A stretch of DNA of 64,000 nt from Nitrospira sp. Ga0074138. Its GTDB lineage: Bacteria > Nitrospirota > Nitrospiria > Nitrospirales > Nitrospiraceae. This document shows positions 24,479 through 34,089 of the stretch, piece by piece (the first letter of the stretch is position 1; each line of letters opens with the position of its first letter). The notes below the pieces were generated by a model that ran no database searches, had not been told where the DNA came from, and saw only the letters and a list, made by a program, of their open reading frames with translations. The stretch is from the NCBI GenBank assembly GCA_001464735.1, contig LNDU01000044.1, forward strand, positions 95,091 through 159,090, read 5' to 3'. A program made the translations under genes and the position numbers.

Positions 24479-26101
24479 CTACCGTCTCTTGCCGGACTTT
24501 AGAAACGGTGGATCGCCGTGATCCAACCGATACAGAGTCAGTGGAGCGAGGGCATCCCTTGCGGCAATCACTTCAACCTCACGGTTACCCGCTGCTCGGT
24601 ATAGATCCAGTGCGTGAGTATAATGATATCGACATTCCTGCGAAACAAGAAGGTCTTTCAATTCCTCCGGTGGCTCCCAGTGTGCCGTCAATAGGGCAGT
24701 TCTGGCTGGATTGCGGCGACTGAACATGAACGACAAGTGATCGGGGTACCAGTCGGCTCCACCGGTGGCGTATGACACAAACAGCCTCGCGTGGGCAGCT
24801 GCGCAGATGTCGGCCAGATAAGCATTCGTGAGATAACCATTTTCGCCGACATCCAACCATCTGCCTGGGTGGGAGAGGGGGGCATGGGCGGCATGGCTCC
24901 GGATTTCACGTAGCTGCTGTTGTGAGGCGAACACCAGCGGAATCGGTCCGTATCGCCCGACCAATTGTTGAATGACATTGTCCTTGAGGGCGGATCGGCC
25001 ATCGTTCGTCGGGCCGCTGTCCGCATGAACGAGCACATTGTATCCCCGATCCGAGATCAGGTAGCAATTCCGTGGCATGTTCAAGTCGCAAGGGTCCTCA
25101 CCATAGAACGGCACGGACACAACCGCGCCGCCTTCAAAGGCCCAGCTTTCGCCGTGCGCGAGCTCGATGACCTGTTCAAACCCTAATTCTGCAAGCAGTC
25201 CGTGATAATCGAAAAACAACTGCGTTCGATTACGCCGACTGGGCAAAATGATTGGTGTGTCTTTTGGCAAATGGAGCAAAGTACGGGGATCGACGTGGTC
25301 ATCGTGATCGTGGGTCAAGAACACCGCGGCAGGTCTTGGCAAGAGCCCTCCCCAAAGCGATGGTATCGATGACTCGGCGAACCACGGCAAAAGCCATGGG
25401 TCGAAGAGGAATATGGTCTCACGTTGTCGGTAGAGCAGGGCCGCGTGTCCCAGGTGGACCGTGTCCTGATCCTGAACGACATCGAACCAGTGTCGGCTTA
25501 TCGAAGCGGTGGTCGATGTGATCAAGCATCCCTGCAGCTGCAGGAGCTCTAGGAGACTCGTCAGTAGGCCCTGTGAGTCACGCGGTAGTGCTGCTACTAC
25601 GGCGCGAATCTCGTCGGCCGTATGCGTCCCATCGAGCCGGCCGAGCAATCTCCCAACGGCGGGGCCTAGGGGAAGTTGGTTGAACCCAAAAGGGATCGCT
25701 TGGTGATTGATCGCATGAAAGATGCGGAGCCCACCGTTGGTCACGGTTGCGGACTTGGCTGGATCAGTCGGGAAGTCCCACTGAAAGGTTCCGTCTGGTC
25801 GACGTCCACAGTGAATGTGGTGTTTCAGGTAAGGCCGTGCGTTGACCAGCTCGGCATAGGCATCCTCCAGACGGCGCCGGCGATCAGGGTCGTCGAGCGG
25901 CGCTCGATTGGAGAAGACATCACTGATTGCCGTATCAATTGCGCTGGAGAGGAGACTATGGGCCTCCTGGAGACTGGCAACGACCTCCGGTGTCACACCA
26001 CCGATGAAGGGGAAGGGACCCGGCGGCTCCGCACTCTCCAGTTGCACCCAACACCAGGGGGCGAGACTCACGTAGTGATTATCGGGAATGCCGGTCCACA
26101 T
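24479..26101 (-). CDS. MBL-fold metallo-hydrolase with N-terminal extension
   Basis: A 540-residue protein. The metallo-beta-lactamase-fold motif HDHDDH is at 264-269 (VFLTHDHDDHVD), with further histidines and aspartates downstream. Before it is a region of about 200 residues. Its segment LLGRLDGTHTADEIRAVV (about 152-169) resembles the PqqD-like winged helix used by peptide-modifying systems to hold substrates. The reaction is unknown. It lies six bases after the VOC gene and 27 bases before the epimerase on the same strand, so an operon is likely. The PqqD likeness is an inference from a short stretch. Confidence 0.7.
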   Translation of the reverse strand: MWTGIPDNHYVSLAPWCWVQLESAEPPGPFPFIGGVTPEVVASLQEAHSLLSSAIDTAISDVFSNRAPLDDPDRRRRLEDAYAELVNARPYLKHHIHCGRRPDGTFQWDFPTDPAKSATVTNGGLRIFHAINHQAIPFGFNQLPLGPAVGRLLGRLDGTHTADEIRAVVAALPRDSQGLLTSLLELLQLQGCLITSTTASISRHWFDVVQDQDTVHLGHAALLYRQRETIFLFDPWLLPWFAESSIPSLWGGLLPRPAAVFLTHDHDDHVDPRTLLHLPKDTPIILPSRRNRTQLFFDYHGLLAELGFEQVIELAHGESWAFEGGAVVSVPFYGEDPCDLNMPRNCYLISDRGYNVLVHADSGPTNDGRSALKDNVIQQLVGRYGPIPLVFASQQQLREIRSHAAHAPLSHPGRWLDVGENGYLTNAYLADICAAAHARLFVSYATGGADWYPDHLSFMFSRRNPARTALLTAHWEPPEELKDLLVSQECRYHYTHALDLYRAAGNREVEVIAARDALAPLTLYRLDHGDPPFLKSGKRR

Positions 26102-26106
26102 GGGGT

Positions 26107-26544
26107 TTAAAGGTTGGTACTGAACCGCAGTTTACTGATCGCCGGTTCATAGAGCGCTTGGATCGCGTTGCCGTCAGGATCGGCGAAATAGAATGAATAA
26201 CTACCGTCCCGGTGCTGCTTGGGCTCCTTGGCGATGCGTCCGCCCAGGGATTCAATCTTCGGCAGGATCGCTCGGTATAGGTGATCGACGGCCTGCGGAC
26301 TGTCGCAAATCACGCCCATGTGATCGAGTAGTTGGGTTTTTGTACGATCGTAGGAATCCATTTCATCCTTTGAGATCTGATGGAGGGCCAGGTTGTCGAC
26401 CCCAGAGCTGAAATAGACATTCTCTGAGTCCGGTTCCCACACGGGCTGAAAGCCGAGGAGTTGTTCGTAGAATTGGCGTGAGCGAGGCAAGTTTGTCACA
26501 CGCAGTGCCAAATGCCGAAGACCTCGATGGAGTGGAGCTGTCAT
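26107..26544 (-). CDS. VOC-family (glyoxalase/dioxygenase fold) protein
   Basis: A 145-residue protein with two beta-alpha-beta-beta-beta modules. The first is LRHLALRVTNLPRSRQFYEQLLGF, and the second ends SYSFYFADPDGNAIQALYE, the typical metal-site strand of the vicinal-oxygen-chelate fold. His and Glu ligands are present. The substrate cannot be inferred. It is the first gene of the run with the MBL and epimerase genes. Confidence 0.8.
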   Translation of the reverse strand: MTAPLHRGLRHLALRVTNLPRSRQFYEQLLGFQPVWEPDSENVYFSSGVDNLALHQISKDEMDSYDRTKTQLLDHMGVICDSPQAVDHLYRAILPKIESLGGRIAKEPKQHRDGSYSFYFADPDGNAIQALYEPAISKLRFSTNL

Positions 26545-26665
26545 ACCAGAGCAACGAGTGAGTGAATCAGATTGAAGGTTGTATAGTAGGGAGGCAACCG
26601 CGAGCCGTCAACGAAAAATCCGCTCAGGCCTCAGGCTTGATGGCTATGGTACGATCAGAGCATCT

Positions 26666-27493
26666 ATGGCATTTAATGGAATGATAGTCGCCGCGTTCGA
26701 GAGCCGGATGGCCACCGAGCTCACCCGTCTGATCGAGCGATTCGGCGGATGTCCGACCGTCGCTCCTGTCATGCGAGAAATTCCGCTGGAAGACAATCAT
26801 GCGGTCCAGGAGTTTGGGGCTCGGCTCATGGCTGGCCGTATCGATCTGCTGATTCTCCTGACCGGTATAGGCACAACCACGCTGTTCGATCTGCTCAAGA
26901 CTAGCTATTCTTGGCCGACGGTTCTGACGGCTCTTCAACGTTGTACCATCGTTGCACGTGGCCCCAAGCCGGTCGCAGTTCTCAAGGCTGCTGGTCTCCA
27001 AGCCACGCTGACGGTGCCAGAACCGAATACGTGGCATGACATTATTAGGACCCTGGATGAACATCGTCCCGTGAAGGGATTGCGAGTCGTTCTTCAAGAA
27101 TATGGAGTGTCCAACCCTGATCTTTTGAACGCGCTGGAGCAGCGTGGTGCGGAGGTTTTCCCGGTTCCGATCTACAAGTGGGCTTTACCAGAGGATCTTG
27201 CGCCGATTCGCCATGTCCTCGATGAAATCATCGCCGGTCGCGTCCATGTGGTGTTGATTACCAACGCCCTTCAAGTCGATCATGTGATGCAGGTGTTGGA
27301 GCAGGATGGAAAGGTGCAACCCTTTCTAGCGGCATTGAAAAAGATGGTTGTGGCTTCCATCGGCCCAACTGCGAGCGAACGGTTGCGCCAGCACAACTGG
27401 CCGGTTGATTTCGAACCGTCGCATTCTAAGATGGGGATTCTCATCAAAGAAGTGTCCGAGCAAGTCTCGAAGGCACTCCATCAAAAACGATAG
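26666..27493 (+). CDS. Uroporphyrinogen-III synthase (HemD) family protein
   Basis: A 275-residue protein with the two-lobe HemD fold (PF02602). The first lobe starts MIVAAFESRMATELTRLIERFGG, the hinge has LLILLTGIGTTTLFDLL, and the second lobe has GLRVVLQEYGVSNPDLLNALE and VVASIGPTASERLRQHNW. The family cyclises hydroxymethylbilane to uroporphyrinogen III for haem. Some members of similar layout serve other roles, and no hem genes are adjacent, so I give no symbol. The ATG at 26666 is the family start, and a longer open frame begins at 26579. Confidence 0.8.
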   Translation: MAFNGMIVAAFESRMATELTRLIERFGGCPTVAPVMREIPLEDNHAVQEFGARLMAGRIDLLILLTGIGTTTLFDLLKTSYSWPTVLTALQRCTIVARGPKPVAVLKAAGLQATLTVPEPNTWHDIIRTLDEHRPVKGLRVVLQEYGVSNPDLLNALEQRGAEVFPVPIYKWALPEDLAPIRHVLDEIIAGRVHVVLITNALQVDHVMQVLEQDGKVQPFLAALKKMVVASIGPTASERLRQHNWPVDFEPSHSKMGILIKEVSEQVSKALHQKR

Positions 27494-27552
27494 GGTTGGG
27501 AGGTTGTGGGGCGCCTTCGAGCAGCCTCAAGATTCACTCGAGCGTTCGTCGA

Positions 27553-28551
27553 TCAGATCATCAGCACCGCTGCCCCTTGAAAGGTCCCGGCTTTGAGTTC
27601 CTGCAGCGCACGGTTGGCCTCCTCCAGAGGAAAACGGACTGTGTGTGGTTTGATGGGAATTGCGGCGGCTTCGCGTAAGAGGTCGAGGCCATCCTGTCTC
27701 GTGTTGGCTGTCACGCTGCGGATGACTCGTTCACCGAACACGTCACGGTCATAATCGAGCGAGGGAATGGGCGACATGTGGATGCCGGCCAGGGCGAGTG
27801 TTCCGCCTCGTTCAAGTGCGCGCAGTGCCGGAGGCACGAGTTCACCAGCGGGCGCAAAGATGATCGACCCATGCAGCTTATCGGGCGGCATCTCAGTCGC
27901 CCCACCGACCCAGACTGCCCCTAGCTGTTTGGCTAATTTCTGATGTTCTGGTTTGAGCGAACTGACATAGACCTGACAACCCCAATGGCGTGCGATCTGG
28001 ATGGCGATGTGTGCCGATGCGCCGAAGCCATAGAGCCCGAGGCGTTGGCCTGGCTTGATGCCGCTGAGACGCAATGCCCGATAGCCGATAATACCGGCAC
28101 ACAACAAAGGGGCGGCTTCCTCGTCAGAAAAGATTGATGGGATTGGGTAGGCAAACTGTGCAGGGACGACCGCATATTCAGCATAGCCTCCATCGACCTG
28201 GTAGCCTGTGAACTTCGCCTCTAAACAGAGGTTCTCTCGCCCGCTTGTGCAGAATTCACACTGTCCGCAAGTTCCTTGAAGCCAGGCGATCCCAACCCGG
28301 TCTCCTTCATGAATATCCGTGACTCCGCCGCCGGCTTGCGTCACCGTGCCGACTGCCTGATGTCCTGGAATTAATGGGAGGCTCGTGTTGGGAAGTTCTC
28401 CCTCCACAACATGGAGATCGGTGCGACAGACCCCGCAGACGTGAATTTTGACGAGAACCTGGCCTGCCTGTGGAACAGGGATCGCCCGATCTCGAAGGTG
28501 TAAGAGAGTGCGAGAGACATCGCCCGTATGATTGAGCACCATGGCTCTCAT
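27553..28551 (-). CDS. Zinc-dependent alcohol dehydrogenase family protein
   Basis: A 332-residue medium-chain dehydrogenase. CGVCRTDLHVVEGELP carries a catalytic zinc ligand, GHQAVGTV the next, and CGQCEFCTSGRENLC the structural zinc cysteines. The nucleotide-binding segment LGLYGFGASAHIAIQIA follows. It oxidises alcohols or reduces aldehydes with NAD(P). The ATG at 28551 is chosen because the longer frame would overlap the YceI gene, whose stop is 13 bases upstream. The two may be co-transcribed. Confidence 0.9.
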   Translation of the reverse strand: MRAMVLNHTGDVSRTLLHLRDRAIPVPQAGQVLVKIHVCGVCRTDLHVVEGELPNTSLPLIPGHQAVGTVTQAGGGVTDIHEGDRVGIAWLQGTCGQCEFCTSGRENLCLEAKFTGYQVDGGYAEYAVVPAQFAYPIPSIFSDEEAAPLLCAGIIGYRALRLSGIKPGQRLGLYGFGASAHIAIQIARHWGCQVYVSSLKPEHQKLAKQLGAVWVGGATEMPPDKLHGSIIFAPAGELVPPALRALERGGTLALAGIHMSPIPSLDYDRDVFGERVIRSVTANTRQDGLDLLREAAAIPIKPHTVRFPLEEANRALQELKAGTFQGAAVLMI

Positions 28552-28564
28552 CGGACCGTACCAC

Positions 28565-29179
28565 TTATGAGGTTTTCTGAGCTTTGATGCACTCGATATC
28601 GAGATGGATCTGTACCTCGTCTCCGACGACGAGTCCTCCGGTGTCGAGGGTCTTATTCCACACCATCCCAAAGTCCTTGCGGTTTAGTTTCCCATCGGCG
28701 CTGAAGCCGGCCCTGGTGTTTCCCCAGGGATCTTTCGCCACGCCGTTGAAGGTGACGTTCAGCGTAACGGCTTTGGTGAGACCACGCAGGGTGAGATCCC
28801 CCACCACGGTATAGCCGTCTCCCTGTTTCTGATAGTTTTTCATTTTGTAGGTGATCGTCGGGAACTGGTTGACATTCAAGAAGTCGGTATTGCGCAGATG
28901 CGCGTCGCGCTTGTCTTGATTCGTGTTGATCGATTCAGCCTTGATCGTGGCCTCAATGGTCTTGAAGGTCTTCGCGTCCGCGTCCATCTCGACAAAACCC
29001 TGATAGTCCAGAAAGCGTCCCGATGTTTTGGACACCACCATATGGGTCACGCGGAACTCGATCACCGAGTGATCTGGATCGATGGTCCAGCGAGCTGTTT
29101 CCGCCTCGGCAGAGAGGGGGAGTAATCCCAATAGACCCACCATGACGATTTTCTGCATCCAGTTTGTCCTGGTGTTCAT
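28565..29179 (-). CDS. YceI-family periplasmic protein
   Basis: A 204-residue secreted lipocalin-like protein. A signal peptide covers about 1-26 (ending SAEAETA). WTIDPDHSVIEFRVTHMVVSK opens the YceI domain, with FPTITYKMKNY and a final GDEVQIHLDIE strand. Family members bind isoprenoid or other lipids in the periplasm and are often stress-related. AAAGGTGAAGAT precedes the ATG. It lies just upstream of the alcohol dehydrogenase on the same strand and is divergent from tdh. Confidence 0.9.
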   Translation of the reverse strand: MNTRTNWMQKIVMVGLLGLLPLSAEAETARWTIDPDHSVIEFRVTHMVVSKTSGRFLDYQGFVEMDADAKTFKTIEATIKAESINTNQDKRDAHLRNTDFLNVNQFPTITYKMKNYQKQGDGYTVVGDLTLRGLTKAVTLNVTFNGVAKDPWGNTRAGFSADGKLNRKDFGMVWNKTLDTGGLVVGDEVQIHLDIECIKAQKTS

Positions 29180-29331
29180 ATCTTCACCTTTCGACTGTTC
29201 CCTGTTGGCCAGTGTGAACAGATCCATTGCCGCTGGGGCGATAGCACGAGTTGAGTTGGCATCCTACCTATCGCGAAGGAACTCCTGCAACCCGTTTCTT
29301 TCACCGAAATCATGGGTGTCTCTGATTGAGC

Positions 29332-29340
29332 TGGTATAAT
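29332..29340 (+). promoter_or_regulatory. Extended -10 promoter of tdh, possibly leaderless
   Basis: TGGTATAAT is a perfect extended -10 element (TGnTATAAT). It ends only six bases before the tdh ATG at 29347, so transcription would start at or next to the A of the start codon. No -35 box is visible. Confidence 0.5.
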
Positions 29341-29346
29341 GGATTC

Positions 29347-30381
29347 ATGCAAGCGCTCGTCAAAACCGCGACTGGACCAGGCTTAACGCTCACCGAATGG
29401 GCGGACCCAACTCCGGGACCACATGACGCGGTGGTGAAGGTGGCCGCGACCTCGTTATGTGGAACCGACGCCCATATCTATCGTTGGGACGAATGGGCAC
29501 AACAGCGGATTCATCCGCCACGGATCATTGGCCATGAATTGTGCGGGCACGTCGTGGAAGTGGGACGGGAGGTGACTCTTGTAAAGGTAGGCGATTACGT
29601 TGCGGCCGAGTCACACTTGACCTGTGGAGCCTGCTTTCAGTGTCGCACCGGACAGGCGCATGTATGCAAGAATTACAAGATTCTCGGGATCGATCGGGAC
29701 GGGTCGTACGCCCAATATGTTGCATTGCCTGAGGGGGTCTTGTGGCACACGGCTTCGGACATTCCTCCGGAGTTAGCCTGTGTGCAGGAGCCGCTTGGGA
29801 ATGCAGTCGATGCCGCGCTCGCTGAAGATCTCACCGGCCACACGGTATTGATCACGGGGTGTGGCCCAACCGGTTTATTTGCAGCGGCCGTCGCACGAAC
29901 AGCCGGTGCTGCCACCATTATCGCGTCCGATGTCAGCGACTATCGGCTTGGTTTGGCGAAGCAGGTGGGAGTGGATCACGTTCTCAACGTGAGGACCGAG
30001 TCGCCGGAGCGCGTGGCAGCGGCCATCCTCGAGATGACTGCCGGTGAAGGAGTCGATGCCTCGCTGGAGATGTCTGGAGATCCTACGGCCTTACATCAAG
30101 CCTTTCGCGCGGTGAAGAACGGTGGCCGAGTCACCTTGTTCGGCATACCGACCGGTCCGGTAAGCTTCGATCTGCCGAACGAAATGATTTTTAAGGGGAT
30201 CCGCGTCTATGGGATCACTGGCCGGCGCCTGTTCAGCACGTGGTACCGGCTGGCAGGTCTCTTTAAAGCTGGTCTCGATATTCGACCAATCGTGACCCAC
30301 TCGTTTCCGCTGAAAGAGTTTGCAACCGGGTTTGAGTTGATTCATTCGGGTCAGTGCGGCAAGGTGGTCTTGTTTCCGTAG
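29347..30381 (+). CDS. tdh: L-threonine 3-dehydrogenase
   Basis: A 344-residue zinc medium-chain dehydrogenase that oxidises L-threonine to 2-amino-3-ketobutyrate with NAD+. ATSLCGTDAHIYRWDEWAQQ and IIGHELCGHVVEVG are the Tdh signatures. CGACFQCRTGQAHVC holds the structural zinc, and ITGCGPTGLFAAAVA the nucleotide site. The ATG at 29347 is chosen by alignment to the family. A TTG 21 bases upstream would include the -10 box. Kbl, the next enzyme of the pathway, follows 59 bases downstream, so the two likely form a threonine-to-glycine operon. Confidence 0.93.
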   Translation: MQALVKTATGPGLTLTEWADPTPGPHDAVVKVAATSLCGTDAHIYRWDEWAQQRIHPPRIIGHELCGHVVEVGREVTLVKVGDYVAAESHLTCGACFQCRTGQAHVCKNYKILGIDRDGSYAQYVALPEGVLWHTASDIPPELACVQEPLGNAVDAALAEDLTGHTVLITGCGPTGLFAAAVARTAGAATIIASDVSDYRLGLAKQVGVDHVLNVRTESPERVAAAILEMTAGEGVDASLEMSGDPTALHQAFRAVKNGGRVTLFGIPTGPVSFDLPNEMIFKGIRVYGITGRRLFSTWYRLAGLFKAGLDIRPIVTHSFPLKEFATGFELIHSGQCGKVVLFP

Positions 30382-30440
30382 GAGGACTGAGAGAACAGCC
30401 TTCGGCCTTCAGCCCTCATTTCTCAGCCCTGTTCTAAACC

Positions 30441-31631
30441 ATGGCCTACGACTCACTCAAACAGGTTCTCAGTGCCCAACTCGCCGAGATCCGCGCCAAA
30501 GGCCTCTATAAAACAGAGCGGCGTATTCTGGGGCCGCAAGGCTCGGACCTCCTGGTATCACAAGGTACCGTTCTAAACCTCTGCGCGAACAACTATCTCG
30601 GTCTCGCGAATCATCCGGCCATCGTGCAGGCGGCTCAAAATGGTCTGAAAACCCATGGCTATGGTATGGCTTCCGTGCGGTTTATTTGCGGTACGCAGGA
30701 TTTGCACAAGCAACTGGAGCAGAACGTCAGTGTCTTTCTCGGCACCGAGGACACCATCCTCTACAGTTCCTGCTTCGACGCGAACGGGGGCCTGTTCGAA
30801 GTGTTGTTGGATGAGGGGGATGCCGTTATCAGCGACGCCTTGAACCATGCCAGCCTGATTGACGGCATCAGACTGTGCAAGGCCAAACGATTTCGCTACG
30901 CCCATTCCGACATGACGGACCTAGAAGCGCGACTTCAGGAAGCGAGTGAGTGCCGCTTGCGGCTGATCGTCACCGATGGGGTGTTCTCGATGGATGGCGA
31001 TCTGGCCAAGCTGGACCGGATCGTGGAGCTGGCGGAATGGTATGACGCGGCAGTGGTGGTTGATGATAGCCATGCCACAGGGGTTCTCGGTCCGAAAGGC
31101 AGGGGGACGCCGGCTCATTTTGGGGTCGCCGACCGCATCGAGATGGTGACAAGCACCTTGGGGAAAACGCTCGGTGGCGCAACCGGCGGGTTTACATCCG
31201 GCAAGGCCGAGGTGATCGAGCTGCTGCGTCAACGATCACGACCCTATCTGTTCTCGAACTCGCTTCCTCCGCCTATCGTAGCTGGTGCGTTGTGCGCGCT
31301 CGATCTCGTGAAACAGGGTGACCATCTCAGAGCGGCGCTCCAGGCTCACGCCGCTTACTTCAGAGGCGAGCTGACCGCGCTCGGGTTCCGGCTCGTGCCG
31401 GGCGAGCATCCTATCATTCCCGTGCTGTTGGGGGATGCCACCCTTGCGACCTCAATGGCGGATGCCTTACTGAAAGAAGGGGTCTATGTCGTCGGATTCA
31501 GTTATCCGGTGGTGCCACCAGGACAGGCGAGGATCCGGACTCAAATGTCGGCAGCCCATACAGGGACTCAGTTGCAACAAGCCGTGGCGGCGTTTGCAAA
31601 GGTGGGTCGTGCGCTCGGCGTGATCCCATAA
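30441..31631 (+). CDS. kbl: Glycine C-acetyltransferase (2-amino-3-ketobutyrate CoA ligase)
   Basis: A 396-residue PLP enzyme of the alpha-oxoamine synthase family. It cleaves 2-amino-3-ketobutyrate with CoA to glycine and acetyl-Co[14 protein letters not shown] is the cofactor-ring aspartate/histidine motif, and [15 protein letters not shown] carries the PLP lysine. The length is standard. It follows tdh and precedes rplI-glyA on the same strand. Glycine made here can be used by GlyA, encoded less than 1 kb downstream. Confidence 0.95.
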   Translation: MAYDSLKQVLSAQLAEIRAKGLYKTERRILGPQGSDLLVSQGTVLNLCANNYLGLANHPAIVQAAQNGLKTHGYGMASVRFICGTQDLHKQLEQNVSVFLGTEDTILYSSCFDANGGLFEVLLDEGDAVISDALNHASLIDGIRLCKAKRFRYAHSDMTDLEARLQEASECRLRLIVTDGVFSMDGDLAKLDRIVELAEWYDAAVVVDDSHATGVLGPKGRGTPAHFGVADRIEMVTSTLGKTLGGATGGFTSGKAEVIELLRQRSRPYLFSNSLPPPIVAGALCALDLVKQGDHLRAALQAHAAYFRGELTALGFRLVPGEHPIIPVLLGDATLATSMADALLKEGVYVVGFSYPVVPPGQARIRTQMSAAHTGTQLQQAVAAFAKVGRALGVIP

Positions 31632-31665
31632 CCAGCCTTCATTCGACACTCTGGACTCCTCAGAA

Positions 31666-31694
31666 TTGACATTTCACAATCAGGTCAGTATCCT
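31666..31694 (+). promoter_or_regulatory. Sigma-70 promoter of rplI-glyA-nrdR
   Basis: A perfect TTGACA (31666-31671), a 17-base spacer and TATCCT (31689-31694, 4/6). The rplI ATG is at 31726, giving a leader of about 25 bases with GAAGGAG as the ribosome site. Confidence 0.65.
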
Positions 31695-31725
31695 CGGCTA
31701 CTTTATCTTGTGAAGGAGTACGGGT

Positions 31726-32196
31726 ATGAAAGTCATTCTTCAAGAGACCCTGGAAGGGGTGGGGCATCTCGGCGATCTCATTAACGTCGCCGATGGGTTT
31801 GCGAGAAACTATCTGTTACCGCGCCGGAAGGCCGTTGAGGCCGATGGTCGGAGCATCAAGGCCTTTGAACATGCCAAGCGAGTGGCAGCCGATAAGGCCA
31901 AGAAGGAAAAGCTGGAAATTGAATCCCACGCCAAGAAGGTGTCGGCTGTTGAGCTGACGATCGAAGCGCAGGTCGGCAAAGACGATAAGATGTTCGGTTC
32001 TGTCACTGCCAAAGACATCGCGGAAGGATTGGCGGCACAAGGTGTCACAGTGGATCGGCGAAAGATCCAATTGGCGCAACCGATCAAGGAACTTGGGACC
32101 GTGGCCGTGCCCATCAAGATGCCCAGAGATGTGGTGGCAACGGTGAAGATTCATGTGGTGAAGAAACAAGAGCCGGAAGAGGCTTCCGCTTCATAA
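31726..32196 (+). CDS. rplI: 50S ribosomal protein L9
   Basis: A 156-residue protein. It starts MKVILQETLEGVGHLGDLIN and continues VADGFARNYLLPRRKA, the rRNA-binding N-terminal domain. A connecting helix and a C-terminal domain follow. Usual length. GAAGGAGTACGGGT precedes the ATG. glyA follows after 18 bases. Confidence 0.97.
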   Translation: MKVILQETLEGVGHLGDLINVADGFARNYLLPRRKAVEADGRSIKAFEHAKRVAADKAKKEKLEIESHAKKVSAVELTIEAQVGKDDKMFGSVTAKDIAEGLAAQGVTVDRRKIQLAQPIKELGTVAVPIKMPRDVVATVKIHVVKKQEPEEASAS

Positions 32197-32214
32197 TTAG
32201 GGAGTGATGATAGC

Positions 32215-33480
32215 ATGATGCAGGACGCGATCGGCTCGTTGGATGCACTGAAAGCGGTAGATCCCGATGTCTATGCCGCGATTGAGTCGGAAGCGGTCCG
32301 GCAACGTGAAAAGTTGCTCTTGATTGCCTCGGAGAATTTTGCCAGCCCAGCGGTGCTTGCCGCCCAAGGGTCGTTGCTCACCAATAAATACGCCGAGGGG
32401 TACTCGGGCAAGCGGTATTACGGCGGCTGTCAGCATGCTGATGCGGTCGAAGACTTGGCCATTCAGCGGTGCAAGCAGATCTTCGGTGCCGAACACGTCA
32501 ATGTCCAGCCGCATTCAGGATCACAGGCCAACATGGCGGCGTATCTGTCTGTCTTAAAACCGGGCGATACGATTCTCGGGATGGATCTGGCTCAGGGCGG
32601 CCATTTGACGCATGGGAGCAAGGTCAATTTCTCCGGCATTCTCTTTCGGGTCTTCTCCTATGGCGTTGATCGCCAGACCGAAACCATCGACTATGATGCA
32701 GTACAAAAGGTTGCTGAGGAATGCCGCCCACGCATGATTGTGGTGGGGGCCAGCGCGTATGCCCGCATACTCGATTTTCCACGTTTCCAGCAGATTGCGA
32801 AATCGGTCGGTGCCTATCTCTTGGTCGATATCGCGCATATTGCCGGCCTCATTGCGGCCGGGCTGCATCCCAATCCCGTGCCCTATGCGGACTTCGTGAC
32901 CACGACGACCCATAAAACTCTGCGTGGCCCGCGTGGGGGGGTGACGATGTGCAAAGCCGAGTACGCCAAGGGGGTCGACAAGCTGGTGTTCCCCGGATTA
33001 CAAGGCGGACCGCTCATGCATGTGATTGCGGCAAAAGCTGTTGCGTTTCAAGAGGCCCTCTCTCCAGGGTTCAAGCGCTATCAACAACAAGTGTTGGCCA
33101 ATGCGAAGGCCTTGGCGCAGGGATTGGTCGAGCGTGGGTATAAGATCGTCTCCGGTGGGACCGATACCCATCTGATGCTCCTCAACTTGTCGAATAAAGG
33201 TATTACGGGGAAAGATGCCGATGCGGCACTCGATGCTGCCGGCATTATCGTCAATAAGAACGCCGTCCCATACGATGAAAAGCCACCGACGGTGGCCAGC
33301 GGCATCCGCCTAGGGTCTCCGATTGTGTCGACTCGTGGCATGCGCGAATCAGAGATGAAGCAGATCGTGGGGTTGGTCGACCGCGTGCTGCAACATCGGC
33401 AAGAGCCAGCGGTGCTGGAGGAAGTACGGGCTGAGGCGAAGGCGTTGAACAGTCGGTTTCCCTTCATCTATCAATACTAA
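32215..33480 (+). CDS. glyA: Serine hydroxymethyltransferase
   Basis: A 421-residue PLP enzyme that interconverts serine and glycine and charges tetrahydrofolate with a one-carbon unit. [28 protein letters not shown], and [14 protein letters not shown] with the PLP lysine are all intact. It sits in an apparent operon with rplI and nrdR and close to tdh-kbl, so threonine, glycine, serine and C1 metabolism are grouped here. Confidence 0.97.
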   Translation: MMQDAIGSLDALKAVDPDVYAAIESEAVRQREKLLLIASENFASPAVLAAQGSLLTNKYAEGYSGKRYYGGCQHADAVEDLAIQRCKQIFGAEHVNVQPHSGSQANMAAYLSVLKPGDTILGMDLAQGGHLTHGSKVNFSGILFRVFSYGVDRQTETIDYDAVQKVAEECRPRMIVVGASAYARILDFPRFQQIAKSVGAYLLVDIAHIAGLIAAGLHPNPVPYADFVTTTTHKTLRGPRGGVTMCKAEYAKGVDKLVFPGLQGGPLMHVIAAKAVAFQEALSPGFKRYQQQVLANAKALAQGLVERGYKIVSGGTDTHLMLLNLSNKGITGKDADAALDAAGIIVNKNAVPYDEKPPTVASGIRLGSPIVSTRGMRESEMKQIVGLVDRVLQHRQEPAVLEEVRAEAKALNSRFPFIYQY

Positions 33481-33513
33481 CCAGCCACGAGCAAGAGGGC
33501 AGGGTCGCCGCCG

Positions 33514-33978
33514 GTGAAATGTCCGTTTTGCGATGAACTCGAAGACAAAGTGGTCGATTCCCGCATGGCCAAGGAAGGCGAAGTCATCCGTCGCCGCCGC
33601 GAGTGCCTTGGTTGCAAACGCCGCTATACCACCTACGAGCGAGTTGAAGAAATACTCCCGGTCGTGGTGAAGAAGGACGGTCGCCGCGAGTCGTTTGACC
33701 GCAACAAGATTCTCGTCGGGCTGAAAAAGGCCTGTGAAAAGCGGCCGATCAGTATCGGCACCATTGAGGCCGTCACCGACCGGATAGAAAAACGGATTCA
33801 GGAGATGGGCGAGACGGAGATTGAAAGTCGGGTTGTCGGTGAGGAAGTCATGAAGGAGTTACATCAGCTGGATCAGGTCGCCTATGTCCGGTTTGCATCC
33901 GTGTATCGAGAGTTCAAGGGCATCGACCAATTTATGGACGAGTTGCAAACGCTTGCTCAGCACCGGCGTGAGAGTTAA
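33514..33978 (+). CDS. nrdR: Transcriptional repressor NrdR
   Basis: A 154-residue regulator. The N-terminal zinc ribbon has CPFC at 3-6 and CLGC about 25 residues later, followed by [11 protein letters not shown]. The ATP-cone domain follows ([21 protein letters not shown]). NrdR senses ATP/dATP and represses ribonucleotide reductase genes by binding NrdR boxes. It starts with GTG at 33514. The glyA-nrdR order is common in bacteria. Confidence 0.96.
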   Translation: MKCPFCDELEDKVVDSRMAKEGEVIRRRRECLGCKRRYTTYERVEEILPVVVKKDGRRESFDRNKILVGLKKACEKRPISIGTIEAVTDRIEKRIQEMGETEIESRVVGEEVMKELHQLDQVAYVRFASVYREFKGIDQFMDELQTLAQHRRES

Positions 33979-34089
33979 GACGTACCGTCTGGATCCCTCA
34001 GCCCCTCTCTCCCCGCCTTGTCCAGGTTCTCCGATTCGACCGGTGTTCGTCGCGCACTCCGACAAACCCAGTGCAGGATGTGCCTCTTG

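Noticed and set aside
30382..30440. Partly self-complementary tdh-kbl gap as a mobile repeat
   Set aside because: CTGAGA/TCTCAG and AACAG/CTGTT can pair, but the stem is weak and no second copy was found in the window.
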